The notes under the pieces are model-generated. The model made no database searches. It saw only the letters and a list, made by a program, of their open reading frames with translations, and was not told the DNA's origin. This document shows positions 47,892 to 56,893 of a DNA stretch of 64,000 bases, piece after piece (within the stretch, counting starts at the first letter, position 1; every line of letters begins with the position of its first letter). Position numbers and translations under genes: made by a program. The stretch comes from Virgibacillus sp. SK37. GTDB taxonomy: Bacteria > Bacillota > Bacilli > Bacillales > Amphibacillaceae. The stretch spans positions 1,783,911 through 1,847,910 of the forward strand of contig NZ_CP007161.1 in assembly GCF_000725285.1 (NCBI RefSeq), given 5' to 3'.

Positions 47892-50693
47892 TTGAATAGA
47901 TTTACAATAAATAAGAATAAGCCAATACCTAAATTAGAGTTATCCCTACATAAACCTAATGGAGAACAAGTTGGGAACTTAGTTGATGTTTATGATAGAT
48001 CTGGTAACTTTTCTTTTGGTCAGTTTAACGAACTGGAGTTAAAGATCCCCAAGTTTGTAGAGAGAAAACATGAAAAAGTTAGATATGCTGAGTATGATAA
48101 GATTAGGGAAAGGTATTTAGTTAAGGCTACTTACGGTAATATGTTTGATGAATATTTAATGGTTACTGGTATTGAAAAAGCTAAAAATGGTATGCCATAT
48201 AAAAAAGTAACATTAAAATCCAGACAATTTGAGCTAAATGGTAAAAAGGTTAGAGACTTTGATACTGGTTCTATTACATTAAGAACAGCTTTGGAGAAAA
48301 CACTAATTAATAGTGGTTGGTCAATAAGGTATACGGATATTGATTTTTTTAACGAGAAACGCTCCTTTGAAGAAAAAAATATCTCAAAGTTGAATTTGTT
48401 GTATAAGATTGCTGAAACATTTGAAGGTATATTGCAATTTGATACCATAAATAAACTAGTTAGTATCTACAAACAAGAGAATCTTGAATTAGATTTAGGA
48501 TTAATGGCTTCTTACGGTAAGTATACTATCAATGCTTCCGAGGAGTCAGATTCGCAGGCTATGGTTACACGGTTATATGTATATGGTAAGGATGGACTTA
48601 GCATAGATACTATTAACCCTACAGGTTCAGAGTTTATTGAGGATTTTTCTTATTTTATGCAGGGTTATGAGACTGATGATAATGGCAATGTAGTTGGATC
48701 ATCTCCTTATATGAGTGATAGTTTATGCCAAGCTATAATTGATTATGATAAGTTAGTTAAATCGAAAGAAAGCGAATATAAAGCATATGTACAAGAAAAA
48801 GAACCATATCTTAATCAACTTAAAATATTGAACGAAGAAATGGATACTCTAAATGAAGAGCTGCAAGTAATATTAGATAACTTGGACAATGCAAAAGCTG
48901 GGAATGAATCTACAGCTCAACTTCAAATAGACGAAAATAATAAGCGGAATGAGATTAATAATAAACAACAAGAGATTGATAATGTACAAAGCAATATTGA
49001 TCTTATTGATGCTGAAATTGAATTGATTTACCAAGAATTAAGTCTGAAAAATAACTTTACTCCTGAGCAGATAAAAGAACGTGAAAATTATATCATTTCG
49101 GAAATTTTCGAGGATAATAGGTTCACTGTGGTTGAACAATTATATCTTGCTGGCATTGATAAGTTAAAAGAAAATAAAGTCCCAAAAAGAAAAATTGACT
49201 TTACTCTGGTTAACTTTTTGAATGCAGTTGAATGTCAAAGGGATTGGGACAAATTAGGTTTAGGATATGTCATTCACATGGATTATGAACCTTTAGACAT
49301 TGAATTTAAGGCAATGATTACAGAACTTAAGATTGATTTTGACGGTAAAAAGCTGGATCTAGTTGTTAGTAATGTAAGACATACAGATGGAGCGAAAAGT
49401 TTAGTAGAATTGTTATACAATAATGCGGTCAGTACATCTGCAAAGTTGGAAGCCAATAAAAATTTGTGGAATGAAAGTGCCGATAAAACCACTCAAATGG
49501 AGAAAATTATCCAAGGTGAATATGATGCGGCTTCTCGTAGGATAACGGCTGGGATAAATGAGGACATAACTATAGATCGCAGAGGTATTAGAATTACGTC
49601 CCCTAAATTCCCTAATGAAAAAATTGTGATTCAAAGCGGAGTAATTGCTTTGTCAAAAAATGGTGCGAAAGACTGGCAAACTGCCATCACTCCAAATGGA
49701 GTAGTTGCCGAAACCATCTTTGGGAGGTTACTGGCCGGGCAAAATTTAGTTATCGAAAATGAAGGTGGTAGCTTTTTAGTTGATGCTGATGGTGTATCAA
49801 TCGTTGATGGAAACTTAGCGATAACAACTACTGATAATAAAAGTAGAATTATACTCAACTCTGTAGATGGTATTAAAATACAGAAAAAATCGGGTAGTAA
49901 TTGGGTAAATATGTTCTATGCGGATAGTGACGGCAACCTACATTTTTCAGGAGATTTAGACGGTGCTTCAGGTACGTTCTCAGGTGACATTGTGGGAAGT
50001 AAAATTGTGTCCGAAAATGGCAATAATAGGATTGTTTTACACAATGGTGATATTACTACTTATCAAGGTTCAAGGAAGGTTGTTGAATTGGATTGGGGCG
50101 GCCTGATGATATACGCAGCAGATGGAACTCCAAGAGGCGGTATACGTGATACTCAACAGAATGCAGTAGATATTACAAGTGTCAAAAAGAAAATTGTTTT
50201 CTCCTTTGATCCAAATAATGATGGTACTTCTAGCCCTAAAATGATTATAGGGAATGATAGCAAAGGGGATTATGTTAGTCCTTGGTGGAGACTGAAACCA
50301 TTGGCAGCTTCTAGTTTTGAAATGGAAAGTGACCTTGCTGTAAAAGGTTGGGTAGAAGCAAACGAATATTTGACAGGTTCAACGGTTGATTTAAAAGAGG
50401 ATATAAAACCAATGGAGGACATTGCCCTTGATAGGGTCAACAATTCGACTATAAATGAGTATTATTTAAAAGATGATCTTAAGAAAGGTGTTAAACAAAA
50501 AAGGTATGGTTTTGCAATTGGCAAAGGTCATAAAACCCCTTCTGAGGTATTGTCATATGATGGTAGGAAGGTTGATTTATACTCACACAATAGCTTAAAT
50601 ACAAAGGCTATTCAAGAGTTAAGTAAACAAAATGATCAGTTGAAAGCTATGGTTAAGAAATTAACTGAACGTGTTGAAGCGTTGGAAAAATAA
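47892..50693 (+). CDS. Tail-tip spike/Tal-like protein with C-terminal S74 intramolecular chaperone
   Basis: 933 residues. The N-terminal 400 residues match phage minor structural (Tal/gp18-like) tail proteins, including the hub-type segment around NELELKIPKFVERKHEKVRY. A long coiled coil follows (about 290-380). The middle (about 550-800) is beta-rich fibre with repeats like NGVVAETIFGRLLAGQNLVIE. The C-terminus (about 830-933) resembles the peptidase S74 chaperone: GSTVDLKEDIKPM holds the Ser-Lys self-cleavage pair, then RYGFAIGKGHKTP and a final coiled coil. It would trimerise and bind the host surface. Confidence 0.82.
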   Translation: MNRFTINKNKPIPKLELSLHKPNGEQVGNLVDVYDRSGNFSFGQFNELELKIPKFVERKHEKVRYAEYDKIRERYLVKATYGNMFDEYLMVTGIEKAKNGMPYKKVTLKSRQFELNGKKVRDFDTGSITLRTALEKTLINSGWSIRYTDIDFFNEKRSFEEKNISKLNLLYKIAETFEGILQFDTINKLVSIYKQENLELDLGLMASYGKYTINASEESDSQAMVTRLYVYGKDGLSIDTINPTGSEFIEDFSYFMQGYETDDNGNVVGSSPYMSDSLCQAIIDYDKLVKSKESEYKAYVQEKEPYLNQLKILNEEMDTLNEELQVILDNLDNAKAGNESTAQLQIDENNKRNEINNKQQEIDNVQSNIDLIDAEIELIYQELSLKNNFTPEQIKERENYIISEIFEDNRFTVVEQLYLAGIDKLKENKVPKRKIDFTLVNFLNAVECQRDWDKLGLGYVIHMDYEPLDIEFKAMITELKIDFDGKKLDLVVSNVRHTDGAKSLVELLYNNAVSTSAKLEANKNLWNESADKTTQMEKIIQGEYDAASRRITAGINEDITIDRRGIRITSPKFPNEKIVIQSGVIALSKNGAKDWQTAITPNGVVAETIFGRLLAGQNLVIENEGGSFLVDADGVSIVDGNLAITTTDNKSRIILNSVDGIKIQKKSGSNWVNMFYADSDGNLHFSGDLDGASGTFSGDIVGSKIVSENGNNRIVLHNGDITTYQGSRKVVELDWGGLMIYAADGTPRGGIRDTQQNAVDITSVKKKIVFSFDPNNDGTSSPKMIIGNDSKGDYVSPWWRLKPLAASSFEMESDLAVKGWVEANEYLTGSTVDLKEDIKPMEDIALDRVNNSTINEYYLKDDLKKGVKQKRYGFAIGKGHKTPSEVLSYDGRKVDLYSHNSLNTKAIQELSKQNDQLKAMVKKLTERVEALEK

Positions 50694-50771
50694 ATACATA
50701 AATATTGGAAATTATTGCAGGATATTCTCCTTATATGCCGAAATATAGTAGGTATAAAGGAGGTGTTGAGG

Positions 50772-51041
50772 TTGATATTAATTGTTAAATTTGAAAATAG
50801 TAGTGATCATTCATTTGAGGTTGGAAAATTTGAAAAATGGTTATCTGAAGAAATTAATGAAAATGTATCTTTAGTACCGAATAGCGAAAACAGTAAAGAT
50901 GATATGTATGAATTCAAATTGAATATTGAAAACCAGGTAATTAGTTCAAAAGAAATGGAAGTTCTGAGAAATAAATATAACCGAAGTGAAAAGACAGGAA
51001 ATAGTGGTTACACTTTACACACTTTGTGGCAATATTTATAA
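50772..51041 (+). CDS. Hypothetical phage protein
   Basis: About 89 residues from TTG after AAGGAGGTG. It opens LILIVKFENSSDHSFEVGKF and is acidic throughout. Between tail-tip genes, so possibly a tail chaperone; unrecognised. Confidence 0.6.
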   Translation: MILIVKFENSSDHSFEVGKFEKWLSEEINENVSLVPNSENSKDDMYEFKLNIENQVISSKEMEVLRNKYNRSEKTGNSGYTLHTLWQYL

Positions 51042-51053
51042 ATTAATTATTAC

Positions 51054-51083
51054 GGCATCTCCATAATGAGGTGTCTTTTTTAT
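51054..51083 (+). terminator. Intrinsic terminator within the tail-tip region
   Basis: GGCATCTC / GAGGTGTC stem with a 6-base loop, then T-rich. Confidence 0.75.
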
Positions 51084-51109
51084 TGTTAAATTTAGAGAGG
51101 AGATAAACA

Positions 51110-51358
51110 ATGAATTACAGTGTAAAAATTACTACAATCAATAATAATGAGTACGTCTTTGACAAAGTATATGAAAATGAAAACGGCGCATATTCAGAAA
51201 TTAATGCAAAAAAATGGTTTAAGTTAACACAAGAAGAAGAACACCATTTTATTAATGTGAATTATATTATTTCCATTGAAGTTACGGAAAATCCAATTGA
51301 CGATTGCACACCTGTTGAATATGACAGATACGGAAATAAAATATATGAAGAGCAATAG
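51110..51358 (+). CDS. Hypothetical phage protein
   Basis: 82 residues, beta-rich (MNYSVKITTINNNEYVFDKV ... HHFINVNYIISIEVTENP). Flanked on both sides by terminators, so it may be expressed alone or by read-through. GAGAGGAG precedes the ATG. Confidence 0.66.
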   Translation: MNYSVKITTINNNEYVFDKVYENENGAYSEINAKKWFKLTQEEEHHFINVNYIISIEVTENPIDDCTPVEYDRYGNKIYEEQ

Positions 51359-51362
51359 GTGG

Positions 51363-51390
51363 AGACATCCGATTATGGGTGTCTTTTTCT
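51363..51390 (+). terminator. Intrinsic terminator
   Basis: GACATCC / GGGTGTC around GATTAT, followed by five T's. Confidence 0.78.
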
Positions 51391-51414
51391 TATGCTTTAA
51401 AAAGGAGGTAGAGA

Positions 51415-52245
51415 ATGGACAGTCATTCGTTTAATGATCCATTAATATATGCTAGAAGGAGTGGAGGGGCAGACAACCCTTTTATAGACATCACAGAATC
51501 ACTAATTTTAGATAATAATGCTAAAGTGACTTTAACTGAAATACCTTCTATTTGGCATGGGTTAACTGTTGAGGGAGAAAATCAAACGTGGTTTGAAATT
51601 AGAAATGGTTTGCCTAAAGATAATGAATACATTGTTGATTATTCAAATAGACAAGTGACTTTTAATAAAAAACATATTGGCAAGCAATTTTCATTCTCTT
51701 TTAAAGGTACAGGAAATACTTTTACATCTGCAAGTAGTGTGTATACAAAAAGAAATGGTCTATCTGTAACTGAAACTTTACAGGAGATAGTAGACAATGG
51801 AAGAGAAGGCATTCAGGCTCTAAATGAGCTGAGTGGTTTTGATTATGTTAACGAATATTCTCCAGTAGAAAATTATTATAAACATAATATAGTTTCCTTT
51901 AATGGAGCAACGTTCATATCTTTATTGGATAGTAATAAAGGAAATACTCCACCTAATCCAAACTCATCTAATAGTAATCAATATTGGGGATTAATAAGTA
52001 AGCGTGGAGAGGATGGAATTGGCAATTTAGTTAATAAAACAGATATTTTCACTGCAACAGAAGGGCAATCTGTATTTCAACTTAATGGAACTTATACAGT
52101 AGGTAAAGGGAGATTAGAAGTGATTATAGGTGGTGTTCCTCAGTATTCGAATAATTTCACTGAAACCAATTCTAGTAGTTTTTCTCTTTCTGAGAGTTTA
52201 CCAGCAGGTACAGAGGTAGTGGCTAAATATACAACTGTTATCTAA
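51415..52245 (+). CDS. Receptor-binding or baseplate fibre protein
   Basis: 276 residues. The middle contains a carbohydrate-binding-module-like segment (NYYKHNIVSFNGATFISLLD ... NSNQYWGLIS), and the C-terminus has the tail-fibre ending GGVPQYSNNFTETNSSSFSL and LPAGTEVVAKY. Probably binds surface sugars with the Tal protein. AAAGGAGG precedes the ATG. Confidence 0.72.
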   Translation: MDSHSFNDPLIYARRSGGADNPFIDITESLILDNNAKVTLTEIPSIWHGLTVEGENQTWFEIRNGLPKDNEYIVDYSNRQVTFNKKHIGKQFSFSFKGTGNTFTSASSVYTKRNGLSVTETLQEIVDNGREGIQALNELSGFDYVNEYSPVENYYKHNIVSFNGATFISLLDSNKGNTPPNPNSSNSNQYWGLISKRGEDGIGNLVNKTDIFTATEGQSVFQLNGTYTVGKGRLEVIIGGVPQYSNNFTETNSSSFSLSESLPAGTEVVAKYTTVI

Positions 52246-52266
52246 CCAGTTATAAAGGAGATTTAT

Positions 52267-52530
52267 ATGGAAAAGGTTGCATGTGATAAGTGTGAAGCAT
52301 CATTTGAAATCCAATTAAAAGAAGATAAAAAAGAAAATGGGATAATTGTAACTTACTTTATTTGTCCAAGTTGTAATCATAAATATGTTGCCTTCGTTAC
52401 GGATGAAGAATGTAGGCAATTGCAGCAAGAGTTAGGTAAAACACATATTAAGTTACGTGGCAAGGAATGGAAAAAGAAGCGGAAACAATTGAAAAAGAAG
52501 ATGGTAAAATTAAAAATTAAATATATTTAG
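52267..52530 (+). CDS. Small zinc-ribbon phage protein with basic tail
   Basis: 87 residues. CDKC near 6 and CPSC near 38 form a zinc ribbon; the last 30 residues are strongly Lys-rich (WKKKRKQLKKKMVKLKIKY). Unknown; may bind nucleic acid. Confidence 0.68.
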   Translation: MEKVACDKCEASFEIQLKEDKKENGIIVTYFICPSCNHKYVAFVTDEECRQLQQELGKTHIKLRGKEWKKKRKQLKKKMVKLKIKYI

Positions 52531-52542
52531 GGAGAATGTGGA

Positions 52543-53151
52543 ATGGAGAAAAGGAAAATTAATACGCTTCCCACTTTAGAAACTGCTAAAGACAGCTATG
52601 AGATACATTTATCTGAAGATGGCTATACCAAAGTTTTCAATAATAAGACAGGAAAATATCTGAAACAAACAATTGGTAAAGGTAAGGATAATTATGTTGT
52701 ATGTTCTCTTGTCACTGTAGATGGCAAGTCAAAGAAAACATACTTGCATAGATTGATTGGACTGGCATTTATAGATGGATATAAAGAAGGTTATTTTGTA
52801 GATCATGGTGATAATGATAAGGAAAACAACCACATAAGCAATTTGGAATGGGTAAGTCATAAAGAAAATACACAAAGAGCAGTTAAAAACGGTTGTGGGG
52901 TGGGTAGACCAAAAAAGCCTAAAGTATATATGACTAAGCTGGAAATAAGCCAATCAAGCAATAATGGCAAAAAGCAACTTTCTTATGAAGATGTAACAAG
53001 GATATTTGCTCTATTAGATGATGATTTAAGTATGACTGAAATTGCAAAGACAATAGGTGTTAGTCAGCCAGCAGTAAGTCAAATTAAATCAGGTAAACGT
53101 TGGTCAGAGCATCCATCAAGTATTGAATATAGAAATCAGGTAATTGTATGA
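52543..53151 (+). CDS. HNH homing endonuclease with C-terminal HTH
   Basis: 202 residues. HNH core: YLHRLIGLAFID, then VDHGDNDKENNHISNLEWVSHKEN split over the loop, with the His-Asp-Asn positions visible. The C-terminal HTH (MTEIAKTIGVSQPAVSQIKSG) gives DNA specificity. It is a free-standing homing gene of the NUMOD/HNH type common in phages. No intron is evident around it. It overlaps the next tiny gene (ATGA). Confidence 0.87.
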   Translation: MEKRKINTLPTLETAKDSYEIHLSEDGYTKVFNNKTGKYLKQTIGKGKDNYVVCSLVTVDGKSKKTYLHRLIGLAFIDGYKEGYFVDHGDNDKENNHISNLEWVSHKENTQRAVKNGCGVGRPKKPKVYMTKLEISQSSNNGKKQLSYEDVTRIFALLDDDLSMTEIAKTIGVSQPAVSQIKSGKRWSEHPSSIEYRNQVIV

Positions 53152-53291
53152 CAGAAGAATATTACCATGTGTACAGGATATTGTTGTTTGATTTAAGAGA
53201 CATGCTGGAATACAAGGTACATGTTGGAGAAGGTTTAACCGACAATGAAATTAGATTAATGGGTGTATTGGATAGTATAGCTGGAGAATAA
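53148..53291 (+). CDS. 47-residue phage peptide
   Basis: MTEEYYHVYRILLFDLRDML then EYKVHVGEGLTDNEIRLMGV and LDSIAGE. ATGA overlap with the homing endonuclease gene. Unknown. Confidence 0.55.
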   Translation: MTEEYYHVYRILLFDLRDMLEYKVHVGEGLTDNEIRLMGVLDSIAGE

Positions 53292-53305
53292 TATCTCCCT
53301 TTTTG
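53283..53305 (+). terminator. Short intrinsic terminator
   Basis: GGAGA / TCTCC hairpin and a T-run at the end of the tail-tip transcript. Confidence 0.65.
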
Positions 53306-53366
53306 GATATGTTAGTTACTTAAATTAAGGTGCAAATCCTTATGTATCCACCTATTTATTAAAATA

Positions 53367-53723
53367 TTATCCAAGTAAATCGTTAATATATTTTTGTACT
53401 TTTTCGTGATCCTTAATATGCTTTATTGTTTCATCAATGAGATTCATTTTATAGGCTATGACATAGGATGTTCCAACATGACTTGGAAGTTTTAATGCGA
53501 AATGGTTAAAGATATAACTTTGATAATCATTTAGTGTTTTACAATGGGCTATTTCCTTCATATTCATAATGAACTTAAGACTAACCTTATTATCTGTATT
53601 GTTCTCCTCATGAGATAAAATATCATATTTAATAAATTCATTATCCAAATGCGCTTTTAATTTGGCTATAGAAATTTTATCCCTATCGAAATACAGTTCC
53701 GAAGAACCTACAACCTGCATCAT
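53367..53723 (-). CDS. Hypothetical accessory (moron) protein
   Basis: 118 residues on the minus strand (MMQVVGSSELYFDRDKISIA ... ending KYINDLLG). AAGAGGTGAT lies before the ATG. No family recognised. Reversed direction and its own upstream region suggest a cargo gene expressed in the lysogen. It is divergent from the 53806 gene. Confidence 0.68.
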   Translation of the reverse strand: MMQVVGSSELYFDRDKISIAKLKAHLDNEFIKYDILSHEENNTDNKVSLKFIMNMKEIAHCKTLNDYQSYIFNHFALKLPSHVGTSYVIAYKMNLIDETIKHIKDHEKVQKYINDLLG

Positions 53724-53805
53724 AATATATCACCTCTTAAATGTTAGGTAAATTATACCATATTGTATGATAGAATAGTAGGTAACTATAATTGAGGAGT
53801 GATGT

Positions 53806-54318
53806 GTGATGGATAATAGCTTGAATATTCGTTTTACAAATAATGAGATTAATACTTATAAGCATTTTACTGACGATGACGAATTAGCTTATTTTATTTG
53901 GTTTCAAGTAAACAATGAAGAGTACGAAAGATTTATTGACTTCTTAATGCATTTGCAAACAATGAAAGATGAGTATTTTAAAGCTGAAATTAACGGTGAA
54001 GAACGTACTGTTAGATTTGGTAGTGTAAGTTATTCTAAGCATGAAAGTCACTACAAGGTACAAACAGTAATAGTGGATAAACAAGCTGATGATAAAAATA
54101 ATAACAATCCTTCATTAAATGATGAAGAAAGAAGAAACCTTAGAGAGGGTTATATAAATCAAAAAATTGTTATGACCAATCTTTTAGATACGTTACAACG
54201 AAAAGGTTTATTGTCTGAGGAAGATATAACAGAAATTCATAATATATCAGTAAGTGAACGATTAAGCGAGAGAATAGTTTTATCAAAAGTAAAAGACATT
54301 GATGAGTACGATTTATAG
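53806..54318 (+). CDS. Hypothetical accessory protein
   Basis: 170 residues. Acidic N-terminal half with alternating strands (INGEERTVRFGSVSYSKHES), a DDKNNNNPSLNDEE linker, and a helical C-terminal third (REGYINQKIVMTNLLDTLQR). GAGGAGTGATG precedes the ATG. Divergent from 53367; its terminator follows. Unrecognised. Confidence 0.68.
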   Translation: MMDNSLNIRFTNNEINTYKHFTDDDELAYFIWFQVNNEEYERFIDFLMHLQTMKDEYFKAEINGEERTVRFGSVSYSKHESHYKVQTVIVDKQADDKNNNNPSLNDEERRNLREGYINQKIVMTNLLDTLQRKGLLSEEDITEIHNISVSERLSERIVLSKVKDIDEYDL

Positions 54319-54334
54319 TTACAGAAGCTGATAA

Positions 54335-54368
54335 TTACACACTGTCAAAATGGCAGTGTTTTTTATTT
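54335..54368 (+). terminator. Intrinsic terminator after the 170-residue gene
   Basis: ACACTGTC-type arm pairs with GGCAGTGT around AAAAT, followed by six T's. Confidence 0.78.
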
Positions 54369-54584
54369 TGATATTTTTAAGGGGAGGGGTGTAATAAAAC
54401 TTAAGAAGCCATTATCTATTTATTAGATGGTATGAACATATCCATTTCCACGTCCCTGTTACTATAGCGATACCGATAATATAGCCATACAAGAGACAAT
54501 CAAATTAGATAAACTATTGATGTATAGGGCTTTTTACGATATCGCTACGATTGCATTTTAAATTAGGAAGATAGGTAATAATAT

Positions 54585-55256
54585 CTATTCGCAAGTTTCC
54601 TCGTCTAAGGACTCTTCTAGAGAGGTAAAGAATGAATAAAGTATTTTTGAGAAACCTTCACAAAATTCTTCATCAAACTTTACTTCATAATGCATTACCC
54701 TATCGACCAATCTGATGCCAACTACACTATTAAATAAGGATATATTAGTCTTCTCATTTTTTTTAATACTAATTTCATTACCTTGATGAGTTATTATATT
54801 TCTTATTTTTTGGTAGTTTTTTATTTGATTCCAAGCATCTGTACGAGAAGGGAAGTCAATATTGCATACTTTGCTGAGGTAATTTTTGGCTCTACCGATA
54901 CCAGAATGTTTTAAATCAGACAATTTAACTTTATTTTCCTTTTCAAACATTTTGCAAAGTTGGTTTAGTTGCTTTTCAAGGTAAGAATACATACTTGTGA
55001 ATAAAGATGTCCTTAAGATAGTAGGAAAGTGGTTATTAAAAGAATGGAATTCCTCTTCATAATGCATTTCATATAAAGTTTGTGCCTCTTCGTCACTTTC
55101 AACTTGTAAGGCTTCGATTTGATTTTTAAACTCCTGCTCAAGATTAGTTGATTGCTGAGAGAGAAATTCTTCAATTCTTTCAGAGTAAGTAGTAAAATAC
55201 TCTAATTCATGATAAAGAAATAAAGTAAACCAAGTATTTATATATTTTACGTTCAT
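54585..55256 (-). CDS. HEPN-domain-like protein, candidate phage-defence RNase
   Basis: 223 residues, all helical. The segment NYQKIRNIITHQGNEI contains R-x4-H, the active-site motif of HEPN ribonucleases (RiboL-PSP and AbiV-like groups), near residues 150-157. Such proteins act in abortive infection and toxin systems. It lies alone on the minus strand between tail-tip and terminase genes, the usual place for a moron. No MNT antitoxin gene is obvious next to it. The family call is from the motif only. Confidence 0.66.
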   Translation of the reverse strand: MNVKYINTWFTLFLYHELEYFTTYSERIEEFLSQQSTNLEQEFKNQIEALQVESDEEAQTLYEMHYEEEFHSFNNHFPTILRTSLFTSMYSYLEKQLNQLCKMFEKENKVKLSDLKHSGIGRAKNYLSKVCNIDFPSRTDAWNQIKNYQKIRNIITHQGNEISIKKNEKTNISLFNSVVGIRLVDRVMHYEVKFDEEFCEGFSKILYSFFTSLEESLDEETCE

Positions 55257-55433
55257 AAAAGCACCTCGTTGTATATGATGTAAATTTATATTAACAGAAA
55301 ATATTAGTGTTTGAATATAGTAGTGGGTAACAAGATGAGAAGAAAGAATAGATAAGTTAGAAGATTATAGTAGAAAAATGATAAATAAATCGGACGAATG
55401 TGAACAACTCAAAAATCTTTGGAGGTGATATTT

Positions 55434-55853
55434 ATGTTATCAGAGAAGCAATTAAAGCTAATAGAACTACTTATTTCAGATGAGCATACAATTACGGAGG
55501 CTTTGGCTAAAGTTCAAGTTGCCAAAACTACTTTTTATGAGTGGAGAAAAGGTCAAAGTAAGCCGGGAAAAGAATTTAATAAAGCTTACGAAGAAGCATT
55601 GGAATTTAAGGTAAGAGAATCAAGAAAGAATATCCAGCAGGATGTAAATAGCCTATTGAATGAATTGAAAAAGATATCCACTAGTTCTAAAAATGACAAC
55701 GCCCGTGTGCAAGCCATTAAGCAATTAATTACATATGCTGAACTTGATCCAGACTTTAAACAGCAATTAACCATTAATAACGGTGAAGAAGAAAATAAAA
55801 ATAAGCTATTGGAAATGCTTAAAGCTAAACAGGAGGAGAAAGAGGGACAATAA
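55434..55853 (+). CDS. Small terminase subunit (phBC6A51-type HTH)
   Basis: 139 residues. An N-terminal HTH (ISDEHTITEALAKVQVAKTTFYEWRKGQ) and a helical C-terminal oligomerisation part (VNSLLNELKKIS...) match phBC6A51-type terminase small subunits. It would choose the packaging start on phage DNA. GGAGGTGAT precedes the ATG. The large subunit follows after an inserted recombinase gene. Confidence 0.78.
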   Translation: MLSEKQLKLIELLISDEHTITEALAKVQVAKTTFYEWRKGQSKPGKEFNKAYEEALEFKVRESRKNIQQDVNSLLNELKKISTSSKNDNARVQAIKQLITYAELDPDFKQQLTINNGEEENKNKLLEMLKAKQEEKEGQ

Positions 55854-56028
55854 TAACCGAATGATACACAATGTAATTGAGTCACATTCAAATTATTAAT
55901 ATGCTGTAAACGTTGATATATCAAGGTTTATTCTATGTATTAATCTTACTTATTAAATAACCTTGCCTTTGAATGATACTTAATGTAATATATAAGTATA
56001 CTAAGTATCTTTAAAGGGCGTGTATACA

Positions 56029-56598
56029 GTGGAATTTGTTGAACCTATTCGTGACAAGAATAAGATTGAAGCAATTAGGAAATTGTTATCAGACAACAAG
56101 AGGGATGTATTATTGTTTACTCTCGGAGTTAATTCTGCATTACGTGTAAGTGATCTTATTAATCTTAAGTGGGTGGATGTAGTAGATGATAATGGTAAGC
56201 CACATGATTACATTACCTTAAGAGATACCAAGACTAATAAACATAATAGACTACCACTTACTAAGAAGGTAAAGAAAGCTATTCAAGAACATTACCAGCA
56301 AAATTTTAAGGGTGGGGGGTTAGAACAATATCTATTCCAATCAAGGAAGGGATATAACCAACCTTTAAAGAGACAGGCAGTATGGAGAATAATAAAGGAT
56401 GCTGCAAAGGATGTGGGGGTTAAAAATATTGGTAGCCACTCTCTAAGAAAAACATGGGCTTATCATAGCTATAAGGCAGGTACTGATATAGTAATCATAC
56501 AAGATATGCTTAACCATTCAGCACCAAGTGTTACGTTACGATACATTGGTATCACTCAGGACGATAAGGACAGAGCAGTACTATCCCTTGACTTGTAG
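56029..56598 (+). CDS. Short tyrosine recombinase
   Basis: About 189 residues, essentially only the catalytic domain. Active-site residues are seen: Arg in NSALRVSDLINLKW, His-x-x-Arg in SHSLRKTWAYH, His in LNHSAPSVTL and the Tyr in LRYIGIT. The N-terminal core-binding domain is missing or very short. Similar short recombinases lie near terminase genes in other Bacillus prophages. It may not be the enzyme for comGC integration. Confidence 0.87.
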   Translation: MEFVEPIRDKNKIEAIRKLLSDNKRDVLLFTLGVNSALRVSDLINLKWVDVVDDNGKPHDYITLRDTKTNKHNRLPLTKKVKKAIQEHYQQNFKGGGLEQYLFQSRKGYNQPLKRQAVWRIIKDAAKDVGVKNIGSHSLRKTWAYHSYKAGTDIVIIQDMLNHSAPSVTLRYIGITQDDKDRAVLSLDL

Positions 56599-56787
56599 TA
56601 GTAGCATCATGACATGGTAGCTATGTAGTAGTCATGTGTTGTATCAATCATTGAATTGATTACAAAACAAATTAAATAAAGAAATACAAATAAAAGTAGT
56701 TTTTTATAGCAAAAGAAATGTTTGTTTTTAAATATTAATTGATAAATTTTTTATTTAAGTTTTATTGTGTGAATTGAATAGTATAGT
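56599..56787. other. Gene-free region between recombinase and large terminase
   Basis: A partly repeated stretch (GTAGTAGCATCATGACATGG, then GTAGCTATGTAGTAGTCATG) at 56597-56636 abuts the recombinase stop, followed by AT-rich DNA. It could hold a recombinase target or a packaging site, but nothing proves it. Confidence 0.4.
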
Positions 56788-56823
56788 AGACCCCTACCAT
56801 TTATTTGGAGGGGTATTTTTATG
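56788..56823 (+). terminator. Intrinsic terminator before the large terminase
   Basis: ACCCCTACC-type arm and GGAGGGGT pair around about 10 bases, followed by T's. Confidence 0.75.
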
Positions 56824-56893
56824 GGCATAAAGCAGCTCAAAAATTTCTAACATATTTTAATAACTCGGAGTATTGGAGGTGGAAAATTGAATA

